64,000 bases of DNA from JAHEYG01 sp040403535 (GCA_040403535.1 JBBAKL010000004.1:1-64000); one strand, 5' to 3'. Shown: positions 1 to 8,230, counted from the first letter of the stretch. Notes: generated by a model not told the origin, from the sequence alone. A program made the numbers and translations.

Positions 1-759
1 ATAACATTTGATAGCAAACGCCCAAATGAGTGGAATATTAATATTAAAATCAAGAAAGATGGTATTAAAGGTTTTGCTCGTTACAGTGATAACTTGCCTG
101 AAGGATTTACTGCAAAATCGGATAAGGTTGAAGGTAGCTCCTTTTCAGTAGCAGATAACCGTATAAAATTTGTGTGGGTAAATATTCCTGAAAAAGAAGA
201 ACTGGAAATTTCTTACGTGTTAAGCGGACCTAAATCAGATGTAACTTTAGAAGGAGAATTTTCTTATTTAGAAAGCAATCAGTCTAAATTCTTTAAATTA
301 CCATTTGAAAAGTTACCGGCTTTAGATAATTTATCACCAGTAACTGAAACAACTACCCCGGTAACTGAAACAAAGACCGAAACAAAAACTGAGGCTCCTG
401 CAACTGCAGTGGTAACTCCGACAGAAACACCTGCGGTGGTAACACCAACCGAAACGGCTAAAACTAACAGTAATATCTCTTATTGCGTTCAGATTGGCGC
501 CTACACAAATGCTGCTATTACAGCCTCCAAGTTAACGGCCAAATACAATATGAAAGAAACAATTCGTAGCGAAATGGCTGGCGGGTTTACTAAATTTTTA
601 ATTGGAAAGTACGGAGAATATAAACAAGCCCGTGATCATAGGGAAACAGTAAAATCATCAAAAGGAATTAAGGGAGCATTTGTTGTCTCTTATAATGGCC
701 CGGTTCGGATTACAGTACAGGAAGCTTTGATGATTTCAAATCAAAAGTGGTATAGGTAA
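1..759 (+). CDS. SPOR-domain protein, 5' partial
   Basis: The reading frame is open from the first base, so the gene begins upstream of the window; the TTG at 94 is only an internal codon. The visible part has three sections: a beta-rich region of about 100 residues, a Thr/Pro/Glu-rich linker with repeated TETP-type units (about 340-465), and a C-terminal SPOR-like module starting at YCVQIGAY (about 480-700). SPOR modules bind peptidoglycan stripped of stem peptides, usually at division sites. The protein ends with a short tail, AFVVSYNGP then ITVQEAL, that resembles the tails of the SPOR modules in the next gene. No catalytic domain is visible. The 31-base gap to the next gene suggests co-transcription. 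The upstream half is unknown, so its overall function cannot be called; the SPOR assignment is fairly sure. Confidence 0.75.
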   Translation: MTFDSKRPNEWNINIKIKKDGIKGFARYSDNLPEGFTAKSDKVEGSSFSVADNRIKFVWVNIPEKEELEISYVLSGPKSDVTLEGEFSYLESNQSKFFKLPFEKLPALDNLSPVTETTTPVTETKTETKTEAPATAVVTPTETPAVVTPTETAKTNSNISYCVQIGAYTNAAITASKLTAKYNMKETIRSEMAGGFTKFLIGKYGEYKQARDHRETVKSSKGIKGAFVVSYNGPVRITVQEALMISNQKWYR

Positions 760-790
760 CTTTTTTGTATCTTTAACGTATAACAAAATT

Positions 791-3271
791 ATGAGGCGGT
801 TACTTGGCTTCACTTTAATAGTGTTTCTTTCATTGATTTCGTTTGGCCAAAACGATACCGCTACAACTATTATCAATCCTAACGATACAACTTCGGTGGT
901 TCCTAATGCTAAAGCACCAATGGTTCCGCCTTATTCCATCGAGTTTTTTAGCAATCCTTCTGCTCCAAAGTCAGATATTTTTCCTGAATTTATAAAAGAA
1001 CCTGAATCTACCTTGCCGGTTTTTAACCCTAAAATTTCTTTAGGAACGGGTATGTTGTCGTTTTACGGTGATTTATACGGCAAGCATTATCAGGCACCGT
1101 GGACCTCCCGAATTGGTTATGATATTAATGTTTCTCATCGTTTGAACCGTTATCTGATGATTAATTTTAATATGTTGTTTGGCAAATTAGGAGCCTTTGA
1201 GAATCAAGCCAACCGTCACGAAAATTTTCAATCTGAAATACGGTCAGGAGGAATTAGCTTAATGTATGATTTCGGAAATTTTATACCTGATGACTTTAAA
1301 ATTCGTCCATGGATAAGTGTAGGCGTTAATAGTTTCGAATTCTTGTCTAAAACAGATTTGTTTGATAAGAATGGTGAGCAATACCATTATTGGAGTGATG
1401 GTTCCATAAAAAACATGGCAGAAGGCTCAGCTAATTCAATGTATGCGAAAGATCTTGTTCGTGATTATGTTTATGAAACCGACATAAGAGAACGAAACGC
1501 GGATGGTTTTGGTAAATATCCTGAAAGAGCGTGGTCATTTCCGGTTGGATTTGGTGCGTTGATGCACATTAGTGAACGATTCGATTTTAAATTAGGGGTA
1601 CAATATTATTTTTCAAATACGGATTATGTAGATGGTATTACCGATAAAAGTGTTGGAAACAGAGCGGGTACCAAGGCAAAAGATCATTTTGTGTATACAT
1701 CGGCTGCATTGCAGTATGATTTGGTTTTAAATAAAAAGAAAAAGGCAGATACAATTCCTGATGGTTATTACGATAAGCTTGATTGGTTGGCAATTGATAA
1801 CTCCGATTATGATAAGGACGGCGTTAAAGATTTAGAAGATAAATGCCATGGTACCCCCGAAGGCGTAAAAGTAGATCAGTTTGGTTGTCCATTAGACGAT
1901 GATACCGATGGGGTTCCGAATTTCAGAGATGATGAAAATCCTTCGCCTAAAGGATATGAAGTAAATCTACACGGAGTTGCATTAACCGACGAATTCTGGC
2001 AAGATTGGTATGATCATTATTTTGATTCAGTTGGCTTAGACAGAACAACAGAGCAAATTGGAAATGCCTACGAAATGCATATGCCTAAGCCGGTTAAGAA
2101 GAAAAAGCGTGACACAAAAATATATACAGTAGAATTGGCGCGTTATTTAGGAGGGGTTCCAAGTGATGAAATGGCCTATTTATTAAGTATCGGTGATATG
2201 AAGTCTACCATACTAGATGATGGTTCAACGGTAGTTTATACAGCGGGAACTTACGAAGAGATTAAGTTGGCTGCTAAACGAAGAGATGAATTTATTGCAG
2301 AAGGAAACAAACAGGCTAAAATCGGATACTTTAAAAACGACAAGTATTCCTCTATGACTGAGGAAGAATTACAAAAAGCTTTAAAAGAAGCGAATGAAGA
2401 GCAATTAGCCTCAGCTACAACTGCTACAACGAGTTCAAAAGGAAATAACAAGGATGCCAATAACGTTAGTAATGCAGCGAACAATCAAATCAAGGATGGC
2501 AACAATGCTGCTAACAATAATGCGAACAATGATGGCAACAATGCTAATAATCAGAATAACGATGGTAACAATGTAGCTAATAATAATGCTAATAACAACG
2601 AAAACAACGCTACCGCTAACAATACCGGAACCACAGGAGGAACGACCGGTGGAACAACAGGTGTTAATGCAAACACGGTATTTGAAAAAGGAGGAGTGGT
2701 TTATCGTGTGCAATTAGGTGCTTACAAAAACAGAATTTCAACCAGTTTATTTAAGGGATCTAATATTGTTGAATTAAAAACAGAAGATAATTATTACCGT
2801 TATGTTACTAACGGATTTAAAACCATTGAAGAGGCCGCGCAGTTACGTGCAGATTTAGTGCTGTTAGGTTATACCGATGCTTTCGTTACAGCTTATAAAA
2901 ACGGTAAGCGAATTGCAATGAATAAAGCCGGCGCTACAATGGCAACCAACGAAAAAGAAGATTTAAGCGAAAACAAAACATTTAGCGCGGTAGATAAATC
3001 ATTAATCAGCTTTAAAATTCAAATTGGTGCCTTAAAACGTCAGTCGGCTGCTGCTGATATGGATGAGAAAACTAAGGATATTCAAGGATTAGAAAAGCAA
3101 ACAACTTCAACAGGTATGATACGCTATAGTTTTGGGGCTTTTAAAGAGTATCAAAAAGCTGAAGAGGCCCGCAAACAGCTTGAAGATAAGGGCTTCCCTG
3201 AAGCTTTCATTATAGCCATCTTTAAAGAGGAAGTAATTTCATTGCAAGAAGCTATGGAATTATTAAAATAG
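791..3271 (+). CDS. Outer-membrane-type protein with thrombospondin type 3 repeats and two SPOR modules
   Basis: 826 residues. An N-terminal signal peptide ends near SFGQ. Residues about 75-320 are a beta-barrel-like region rich in alternating aromatic strands (LGTGMLSFYGDLYG, LQYDLVLN). Residues 336-390 carry Asp-rich calcium-binding thrombospondin type 3 repeats (DYDKDGVKD, DDDTDGVPNF), common between barrel and periplasmic domain in OmpA-like proteins. A middle domain (about 400-545) is followed by an extreme Asn-rich linker (552-625). Two SPOR-like modules then start at VVYRVQLGAY (636) and SFKIQIGALK (740). The likely role is a structural link between outer membrane and peptidoglycan, with SPOR replacing the usual OmpA domain; this is inferred from domain order. 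It probably shares a transcript with the preceding SPOR gene. The domain calls are good, the cellular role uncertain. Confidence 0.8.
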   Translation: MRRLLGFTLIVFLSLISFGQNDTATTIINPNDTTSVVPNAKAPMVPPYSIEFFSNPSAPKSDIFPEFIKEPESTLPVFNPKISLGTGMLSFYGDLYGKHYQAPWTSRIGYDINVSHRLNRYLMINFNMLFGKLGAFENQANRHENFQSEIRSGGISLMYDFGNFIPDDFKIRPWISVGVNSFEFLSKTDLFDKNGEQYHYWSDGSIKNMAEGSANSMYAKDLVRDYVYETDIRERNADGFGKYPERAWSFPVGFGALMHISERFDFKLGVQYYFSNTDYVDGITDKSVGNRAGTKAKDHFVYTSAALQYDLVLNKKKKADTIPDGYYDKLDWLAIDNSDYDKDGVKDLEDKCHGTPEGVKVDQFGCPLDDDTDGVPNFRDDENPSPKGYEVNLHGVALTDEFWQDWYDHYFDSVGLDRTTEQIGNAYEMHMPKPVKKKKRDTKIYTVELARYLGGVPSDEMAYLLSIGDMKSTILDDGSTVVYTAGTYEEIKLAAKRRDEFIAEGNKQAKIGYFKNDKYSSMTEEELQKALKEANEEQLASATTATTSSKGNNKDANNVSNAANNQIKDGNNAANNNANNDGNNANNQNNDGNNVANNNANNNENNATANNTGTTGGTTGGTTGVNANTVFEKGGVVYRVQLGAYKNRISTSLFKGSNIVELKTEDNYYRYVTNGFKTIEEAAQLRADLVLLGYTDAFVTAYKNGKRIAMNKAGATMATNEKEDLSENKTFSAVDKSLISFKIQIGALKRQSAAADMDEKTKDIQGLEKQTTSTGMIRYSFGAFKEYQKAEEARKQLEDKGFPEAFIIAIFKEEVISLQEAMELLK
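2444..2660 (+). repeat. Degenerate Asn-codon repeat inside the SPOR/TSP3 gene
   Basis: In-frame low-complexity DNA built from AAC/AAT runs with recurring units such as GATGGCAACAATGCT and GCTAATAATAATGCT. It encodes alternating NN, NNA and DGNN units and then GGTT repeats. The units are imperfect, so it is a flexible protein linker rather than an array with spacers. It could vary in length between strains by replication slippage. Confidence 0.7.
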
Positions 3272-3346
3272 CTTATTAACATATTTTATTTATTTTGCTT
3301 ATTTCCTGTTTTTAAAAATCATTATATTTATTTTAAAATTAACATT

Positions 3347-3604
3347 ATGAAAAAGATAGTATATGCAGTTTTAGCTTTCGCGTTTTTATATTCTGTGTCA
3401 TTAAGTGCTCAGGAAGAAAAAAAACAAGAGCCTAAAAAAGAAGAAAAAAAATCGGAAAGCCCTAAAAGCGGAACAAGAATGGCAATAAGTACTAAAGGGT
3501 TGCCTGGCAAGAGCAGTACCAAAAAGGAGAATGAAAACGCCAAAACTTCTACTACCGGTGGCGCGGTAAAAAAGGAAGAGCCTAAAAAAGAAGAAAAAAG
3601 ATAA
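3347..3604 (+). CDS. Small exported Lys/Glu-rich protein
   Basis: 85 residues. A clear signal peptide (MKKIVYAVLAFAFLYSVSLS, then AQ) is followed by a highly charged, probably disordered mature part made of K, E, P, S and T. The octad EPKKEEKK near the start of the mature protein returns almost exactly at the C-terminus as EPKKEEKR. The underlying 24 bases are a direct repeat (3426-3449 and 3576-3599) spaced exactly 150 bases apart. No domain is recognised. The gene stands alone, 75 bases after the SPOR gene, and is followed by a strong terminator, which supports real expression. Function unknown; it could be a small periplasmic polyampholyte. Confidence 0.6.
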   Translation: MKKIVYAVLAFAFLYSVSLSAQEEKKQEPKKEEKKSESPKSGTRMAISTKGLPGKSSTKKENENAKTSTTGGAVKKEEPKKEEKR

Positions 3605-3624
3605 ATCTAATTAGCTATACGTTA

Positions 3625-3656
3625 AAGCCTTTCTGTTATCAGAAAGGCTTTTTTGT
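3625..3656 (+). terminator. Rho-independent terminator after the small exported protein
   Basis: A perfect 10-bp stem (AAGCCTTTCT with AGAAAGGCTT) has a 6-base loop GTTATC and is followed by a T-rich run. It separates the envelope genes upstream from icd. Confidence 0.85.
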
Positions 3657-3687
3657 TTGTATAATTCGCTTTTTAAATCTGAATTTA

Positions 3688-3695
3688 TATATTTG
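3688..3695 (+). promoter_or_regulatory. Candidate -7 box for icd
   Basis: TATATTTG matches the Bacteroidota -7 consensus TAnnTTTG and lies 29 bases before the icd start codon. No TTTG element is found at the expected -33 spacing, so support is partial. Confidence 0.4.
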
Positions 3696-3724
3696 AGGCT
3701 CCTAAAATTTAAACACATACTGTA

Positions 3725-4957
3725 ATGAGCAAAATAAAAGTAGCCAACCCCGTTGTAGAGTTAGATGGCGACGAAATGACCCGCATCATCTGGAAGTTTA
3801 TAAAGGATAAATTAATCCTTCCTTACCTTGATATCGATATTAAATATTACGATTTAGGAATTGAGTACCGTGATCAAACTAACGATCAGGTAACTATTGA
3901 TGCAGCAGAAGCTATCAAAAAATATCAGGTAGGTATTAAATGCGCCACTATTACTCCTGACGAAGCACGTGTAAAAGAGTTTAACTTAAAGCAAATGTGG
4001 AAATCACCTAATGGAACTATCCGTAATATTTTAGATGGTACTGTTTTTCGTGAACCAATTGTTTGTAAGAATGTACCACGTTTGGTAAGCAACTGGACTT
4101 CCCCAATTATTGTTGGTCGTCATGCATTTGGTGATCAATACCGTGCTACAGATACTGTAATTAAAGGTAAAGGGAAGTTAACCATGACCTTCACTCCTGA
4201 AGATGGTTCTGCTCCAATTGTACATGAAGTCTATAACTTTAAAGGTAATGGTGTAGCAATGGGTATGTATAATACCGAAGAATCTATCCGTGGTTTTGCT
4301 CACTCTTGTTTTAACGTGGCATTAAACAAAAAATGGCCGTTATATTTATCTACAAAAAACACAATTTTAAAGAAGTACGATGGATTCTTCAAAGACATCT
4401 TCGAAGAGATTTATAAAAAAGATTACAAAGCGAAATTTGAGGCAGCCGGCATTGTTTACGAACACCGTTTAATTGACGACATGGTTGCTTCTGCTCTAAA
4501 ATGGAATGGAAATTTTGTTTGGGCTTGTAAAAATTACGATGGTGATGTTCAGTCTGATTCAGTTGCTCAAGGTTTTGGGTCATTAGGGTTAATGACATCG
4601 GTATTAGTAACTCCGGACGGAAAAGTAATGGAAGCTGAGGCAGCTCACGGAACAGTTACCCGTCACTACCGCGATCATCAGGCAGGTAAACCAACTTCAA
4701 CAAATCCAATCGCTTCTATTTTTGCCTGGACTCGTGGTTTAGAGTTCCGTGGTAAATTAGATGGAAATGCTGAATTAATCAATTTTGCACAAGCTTTAGA
4801 AAAAGTATGCGTTGAGGTAGTTGAAAGCGGTAAAATGACTAAAGATTTAGCTGTTTGCGTTCATGGTAATAAAGTTGAACATGGCAAGCACTATTTATAT
4901 ACCGAAGAATTTTTAAATGAATTAGATTCGGCTTTAAAAAAGAAATTGGGTAAATAA
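3725..4957 (+). CDS. icd: NADP-dependent isocitrate dehydrogenase, eukaryotic-like homodimeric type
   Basis: 410 residues, the length of the eukaryotic-type homodimeric enzymes. It converts isocitrate to 2-oxoglutarate and CO2 with NADP+, in the cytoplasm, as part of the TCA cycle. Isocitrate-binding residues are visible in KSPNGTIRNILDGTVFREP (S94, N96, R100, R109) and in VGRHAFGDQYR (R132). These numbers are the same as those of the corresponding residues in human IDH1, so the N-terminal half is nearly gap-free against that family. The NADP-binding segment HGTVTRHYRDH is present near residue 310. The gene is monocistronic, with a terminator just downstream. The call is secure; it is clearly not the E. 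coli-type icd subfamily. Confidence 0.96.
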   Translation: MSKIKVANPVVELDGDEMTRIIWKFIKDKLILPYLDIDIKYYDLGIEYRDQTNDQVTIDAAEAIKKYQVGIKCATITPDEARVKEFNLKQMWKSPNGTIRNILDGTVFREPIVCKNVPRLVSNWTSPIIVGRHAFGDQYRATDTVIKGKGKLTMTFTPEDGSAPIVHEVYNFKGNGVAMGMYNTEESIRGFAHSCFNVALNKKWPLYLSTKNTILKKYDGFFKDIFEEIYKKDYKAKFEAAGIVYEHRLIDDMVASALKWNGNFVWACKNYDGDVQSDSVAQGFGSLGLMTSVLVTPDGKVMEAEAAHGTVTRHYRDHQAGKPTSTNPIASIFAWTRGLEFRGKLDGNAELINFAQALEKVCVEVVESGKMTKDLAVCVHGNKVEHGKHYLYTEEFLNELDSALKKKLGK

Positions 4958-4980
4958 TAACAATTTCTGAAATCGACTAA

Positions 4981-5007
4981 AAAAGCCCCGTTTTGGGGCT
5001 TTTTTTA
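4981..5007 (+). terminator. Rho-independent terminator after icd
   Basis: Stem AAAAGCCCC with GGGGCTTTT, loop GTTTT, running into seven or more T residues. A textbook intrinsic terminator 24 bases after the icd stop codon. Confidence 0.9.
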
Positions 5008-5063
5008 TTAATATTGGTCGATTTAGTTCGTTTTTTGGTTAAAAAAGCTCCAAAATTTAATTT

Positions 5064-5091
5064 TTTGCTAGAAAAATTAATTCTATTTTTG
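5064..5091 (+). promoter_or_regulatory. Promoter of accB-accC
   Basis: TTTG (5064-5067), 16 bases, then TATTTTTG (5084-5091), matching the Bacteroidota -33/-7 promoter form. Transcription would start near 5097, giving a leader of about 22 bases before accB. The preceding gene ends with its own terminator, so a promoter is needed here. Confidence 0.65.
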
Positions 5092-5119
5092 ACACCATTA
5101 ACTAACTAAACACACAAAT

Positions 5120-5620
5120 ATGAAATTAAACGAAATTCAAGATCTCATCAAGTTTGTTTCGAAAAGCGGAGTAAATGAAGTTGAATTAGAAACAAAAGAG
5201 ATTAAAATCGTTATTAAAACAGGAAAGCAAACTGCACCAATGATGGTACAGGCCGCTCCTCAGGTTATGACCGCCGCTCCGACCCAAATGATTGCGGCAG
5301 CTCCGGTAAGTACCCCAACACCTGTAACTGAAAACAAAGCAACTCCTACAGCAACCAATAATGGTGCTGATGAATCAAAGTACATTACCATTAAATCTCC
5401 GATGATCGGAACATTCTATCGTTCTCCGGGTCCTGACAAGCCTTCATTTGTTAATGTTGGTGATGAAGTAAACGCTGGAAAAACAGTTTGTATCATTGAA
5501 GCTATGAAGTTATTTAATGAGATAGAAAGTGATATCAAAGGAAAAATCGTTAAAGTTCTGGTAAACGACGCTACTCCGGTAGAATATGACCAGCCTTTAT
5601 TCTTGGTTGACCCTTCGTAA
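5120..5620 (+). CDS. accB: Biotin carboxyl carrier protein of acetyl-CoA carboxylase
   Basis: 166 residues, normal for AccB. A helical N-terminal segment (1-35) leads into an Ala/Pro/Thr-rich mobile linker (about 38-82), then the biotinyl domain (88-165). The biotin attachment motif EAMKLFNE places the modified lysine at K130. AccB carries carboxybiotin from biotin carboxylase to the carboxyltransferase during malonyl-CoA synthesis, the first committed step of fatty acid synthesis. accC follows 76 bases later, the standard pairing. The carboxyltransferase genes accA and accD are not in this window. Confidence 0.96.
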   Translation: MKLNEIQDLIKFVSKSGVNEVELETKEIKIVIKTGKQTAPMMVQAAPQVMTAAPTQMIAAAPVSTPTPVTENKATPTATNNGADESKYITIKSPMIGTFYRSPGPDKPSFVNVGDEVNAGKTVCIIEAMKLFNEIESDIKGKIVKVLVNDATPVEYDQPLFLVDPS

Positions 5621-5696
5621 GCAATTCAGAAAACAAATCTCGCTGTTCAGGATCAGAAATTCCTGAACATTGATTTTACAATCTTAAACTAAAACT

Positions 5697-7037
5697 ATGT
5701 TTAAAAAGATATTAATTGCCAATAGGGGAGAGATTGCTTTGCGCATTATCAGAACCTGCCGTGAAATGGGAATCAAAACGGTTGCTGTTTATTCAACTGC
5801 CGATAAGGAATCTCTACACGTGAAATTTGCAGACGAAGCCGTTTGTATTGGTCCGCCTCCAAGTAAAGAAAGTTACTTGAACATGGCCAACATTATTGCA
5901 GCAGCAGAAATTACAAATGCTGATGCTATTCATCCCGGATACGGCTTTTTAAGTGAGAATGCGAAATTCTCTGAAATATGCCGTCAGAATAAAATAAAAT
6001 TTATTGGCGCATCTCCTGAGATGATAAACGCCATGGGTGATAAGAGTAATGCTAAAGACACCATGAAAAAAGCTGGTGTACCTTGTGTTCCGGGATCTGA
6101 AGGTTTATTAGAGGATCTTTCTCACGCGAAAAGAGATGCGAAAATCATCGGTTATCCGGTAATCATTAAAGCTACAGCCGGTGGTGGTGGTCGTGGTATG
6201 CGTATTATTTGGAAGGAAGAAGATTTGGATGCACAATTTGAGGCAGCTAGTAAAGAAGCAGAAGCAGCTTTCGGTAATGGTGCCATGTATATGGAGAAGT
6301 TTATTGAAGAGCCTCGTCATATCGAAATTCAGATTGTGGGCGATCAGTATGGTAAAGCCTGTCATTTAAGTGAGCGTGATTGCAGTATTCAACGCCGTCA
6401 TCAAAAACTGGTAGAGGAAACGCCTTCTCCTTTTATGACACCTGAATTACGCGATGCAATGGGCGATGCTGCTGTTAAAGCTGCATTATCCATTGGGTAC
6501 GAAGGTGTAGGAACAGTTGAGTTTTTAGTTGACAAGCACCGTAATTTCTATTTCATGGAAATGAATACTCGTATTCAGGTAGAGCACCCGATTACGGAAG
6601 AGGTAATTGATTATGATTTGATTCGCGAGCAGATATTAGTTGCGGCCGGCGTTCCTATTTCAGGTAAAAACTATTATCCACAATTACACGCAATTGAATG
6701 CCGTATCAATGCGGAGAATCCTTTTATGAATTTCGTTCCTTCACCGGGAAAAATTACTACACTTCATACTCCGGGCGGACATGGTGTTCGAGTGGATAGT
6801 CATGTTTACAGTGGTTATACCATTCCGCCAAACTACGATAGTATGATTGGAAAATTAATTACTGTTGCTCAAACACGTGAAGAAGCTTTAGCAAAAATGC
6901 ACCGTGCCTTAAGCGAGTATGTAATTGAAGGAATTAAAACCACAATACCTTTCCATTTAAAACTCATGCAAAACGAAGAGTTTAAGAAAGGAAATTACAC
7001 TACTAAATTCCTTGAAACATGGGATTTTAAAGCTTAA
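5697..7037 (+). CDS. accC: Biotin carboxylase subunit of acetyl-CoA carboxylase
   Basis: 446 residues, full length for AccC. It carboxylates the biotin of AccB using ATP and bicarbonate. Visible features are the N-terminal biotin carboxylase fold (FKKILIANRGEIALRI), the HPGYGFLSENA motif, the ATP-grasp glycine loop GGGGRGM at 162-168, and the catalytic segment EMNTRIQVEHPITE. The C-terminal domain is complete. The order accB-accC with a single promoter upstream and a strong terminator downstream indicates a two-gene operon. Confidence 0.97.
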   Translation: MFKKILIANRGEIALRIIRTCREMGIKTVAVYSTADKESLHVKFADEAVCIGPPPSKESYLNMANIIAAAEITNADAIHPGYGFLSENAKFSEICRQNKIKFIGASPEMINAMGDKSNAKDTMKKAGVPCVPGSEGLLEDLSHAKRDAKIIGYPVIIKATAGGGGRGMRIIWKEEDLDAQFEAASKEAEAAFGNGAMYMEKFIEEPRHIEIQIVGDQYGKACHLSERDCSIQRRHQKLVEETPSPFMTPELRDAMGDAAVKAALSIGYEGVGTVEFLVDKHRNFYFMEMNTRIQVEHPITEEVIDYDLIREQILVAAGVPISGKNYYPQLHAIECRINAENPFMNFVPSPGKITTLHTPGGHGVRVDSHVYSGYTIPPNYDSMIGKLITVAQTREEALAKMHRALSEYVIEGIKTTIPFHLKLMQNEEFKKGNYTTKFLETWDFKA

Positions 7038-7045
7038 AATTTATT

Positions 7046-7071
7046 AAAAACCGCCTTAGGGCGGTTTTTTT
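7046..7071 (+). terminator. Rho-independent terminator after accC
   Basis: Perfect stem AAAAACCGCC with GGCGGTTTTT closing a 4-base loop TTAG, followed by T residues. It closes the accBC operon. Confidence 0.92.
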
Positions 7072-7115
7072 ATGGAATTCAGTTTCCGGATGCATCTCAA
7101 TATAAAAACCGGATT

Positions 7116-7628
7116 ATGAAAATAGAAATTAATAAACCCTGTCATGAAAATTGGGATGCTATGACTCCCAATGAAAAAGGTGCTTTTTGTATGGTTTGCC
7201 AGAAAGATGTAATTGATTTTAGCAAGCAAACCCTGGATGAAATCAAAAACTTCTTTGCCAATTTGCCAAAATCCAATAAGGTTTGCGGTCGTTTTAAAAA
7301 AGCACAATTGAAGCAATTGAGCTTTGAGCATTTTTATAATCAATTTTTAGGATGGAAACTTATGCATAAAGCAGCGCTTATTGTTTATTTGATTGTAGGC
7401 TTAAATTTTTTAGGACATACACAAACCAATCCTAAACAAAAACATTTACACATGAAGGGTGAAGTGGCTTTTGTGCCTCAGGATACGATTAAGAAAAAGA
7501 CAAATAAAGATAGTGTGGCTCCTGATCATCACATCATGGGTGGTCCGCGTTTTGTTCCGGATCAGAAACCACCCAGAAAAAACAAAGAACTAATGGGTAA
7601 GCCAAAAGTAATACGAGACACAAAATAA
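7116..7628 (+). CDS. Membrane protein with N-terminal Cys-motif domain
   Basis: 170 residues. The first 65 residues form a compact cytosolic-looking domain with the spacing C-x16-C-x2-C (CHENWDAMTP, then FCMVCQKDVIDF) and one more Cys near residue 57, suggestive of metal binding. One hydrophobic segment follows (about 83-103, ALIVYLIVGLNFLG), then a polar, basic, Pro/Lys-rich tail predicted outside the membrane. I recall the N-terminal pattern (C-x-E-x-W-x-x-M-T-P ... C-x-x-C-x-K-x-V-x-D-F) as recurrent in Bacteroidota membrane proteins, sometimes next to TonB or carboxypeptidase-like modules; its function is not known to me. It lies between two terminators, so it is probably monocistronic. 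Confidence 0.65.
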   Translation: MKIEINKPCHENWDAMTPNEKGAFCMVCQKDVIDFSKQTLDEIKNFFANLPKSNKVCGRFKKAQLKQLSFEHFYNQFLGWKLMHKAALIVYLIVGLNFLGHTQTNPKQKHLHMKGEVAFVPQDTIKKKTNKDSVAPDHHIMGGPRFVPDQKPPRKNKELMGKPKVIRDTK

Positions 7629-7630
7629 AA

Positions 7631-7660
7631 AAATCCCCGGCATCAGTCGGGGATTTTTTT
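7631..7660. terminator. Bidirectional terminator between convergent genes
   Basis: Perfect 9-bp stem AAATCCCCG with CGGGGATTT and an 8-base loop, flanked by A residues on the left and T residues on the right. It can stop the rightward gene ending at 7628 and the leftward thioredoxin gene ending at 7659, whose stop codon it overlaps. Confidence 0.85.
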
Positions 7661-8147
7661 AGAATAGTCCTTTTATGTGATTAAGTGTAGCCGGGTTATC
7701 CCAATGGATGTAGCCGACTTGTTCTTTTGTAATTTGAAATTCGCGGTTTACAATATACGTTACCGGAATAGAGTGAATCCCAATATCGGCAAATGATTTG
7801 TTTAATTTTAAAAAGGTAAATGGGTATCCTTTTTTGCTTTTAAACGAGGTAAGTTTTTCGATTGGCTCGTCGGTAATGCAGATTATTTCCACATCCTGTA
7901 ATTCAGTATTTTTGATTTTATTAATAATCTCCAGCTCCTCCAAACAATTACCACACCAGCTCGCATAAAAAGAAACAACCAGTTTTTTTCCTTTCCATTC
8001 ATTTAAATTTACTTTTTGTCCATTTTCATTAATTACCTCTAATTTTTCCAGTTTTAAACTTGGCGCTACTCGGTATTTATTGTAAAAATAGAGTGCCACC
8101 AGCCCTCCAATCAGCAGCAATAAAACATTAATCCAGCGGTTTTGCAT
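7659..8147 (-). CDS. Membrane-anchored TlpA/ResA-like thiol-disulfide oxidoreductase
   Basis: 162 residues. An N-terminal membrane anchor (about 7-24) is followed by a thioredoxin-like TlpA fold. The redox motif WCGNC has cysteines at 65 and 68 within VVSFYASWCGNCLEEL, and the conserved cis-proline region reads HSIPVTYIV. Such proteins face the periplasm and reduce disulfides, for example in cytochrome c maturation. No cytochrome genes are nearby, so the substrate is unknown. It is transcribed alone, opposite to mtgA, with which it shares an 83-base upstream region. Confidence 0.85.
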   Translation of the reverse strand: MQNRWINVLLLLIGGLVALYFYNKYRVAPSLKLEKLEVINENGQKVNLNEWKGKKLVVSFYASWCGNCLEELEIINKIKNTELQDVEIICITDEPIEKLTSFKSKKGYPFTFLKLNKSFADIGIHSIPVTYIVNREFQITKEQVGYIHWDNPATLNHIKGLF

Positions 8148-8230
8148 AAGAAATTAAAAGAGGATGGTTAATTGATTATTGAATTAAATGAATTTAGGCT
8201 TAAAATTACGAATAGATTTGTGTTTCGGGT

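Noticed and set aside
2444..2660. Possible CRISPR-like repeat array
   Set aside because: Units are short, imperfect, in frame and without unique spacers; it is a coding low-complexity linker.
2251..2713. Two minus-strand open frames under the Asn-rich tract
   Set aside because: Ile/Val-rich antisense of Asn codons, no start context, lying inside a well-supported gene.
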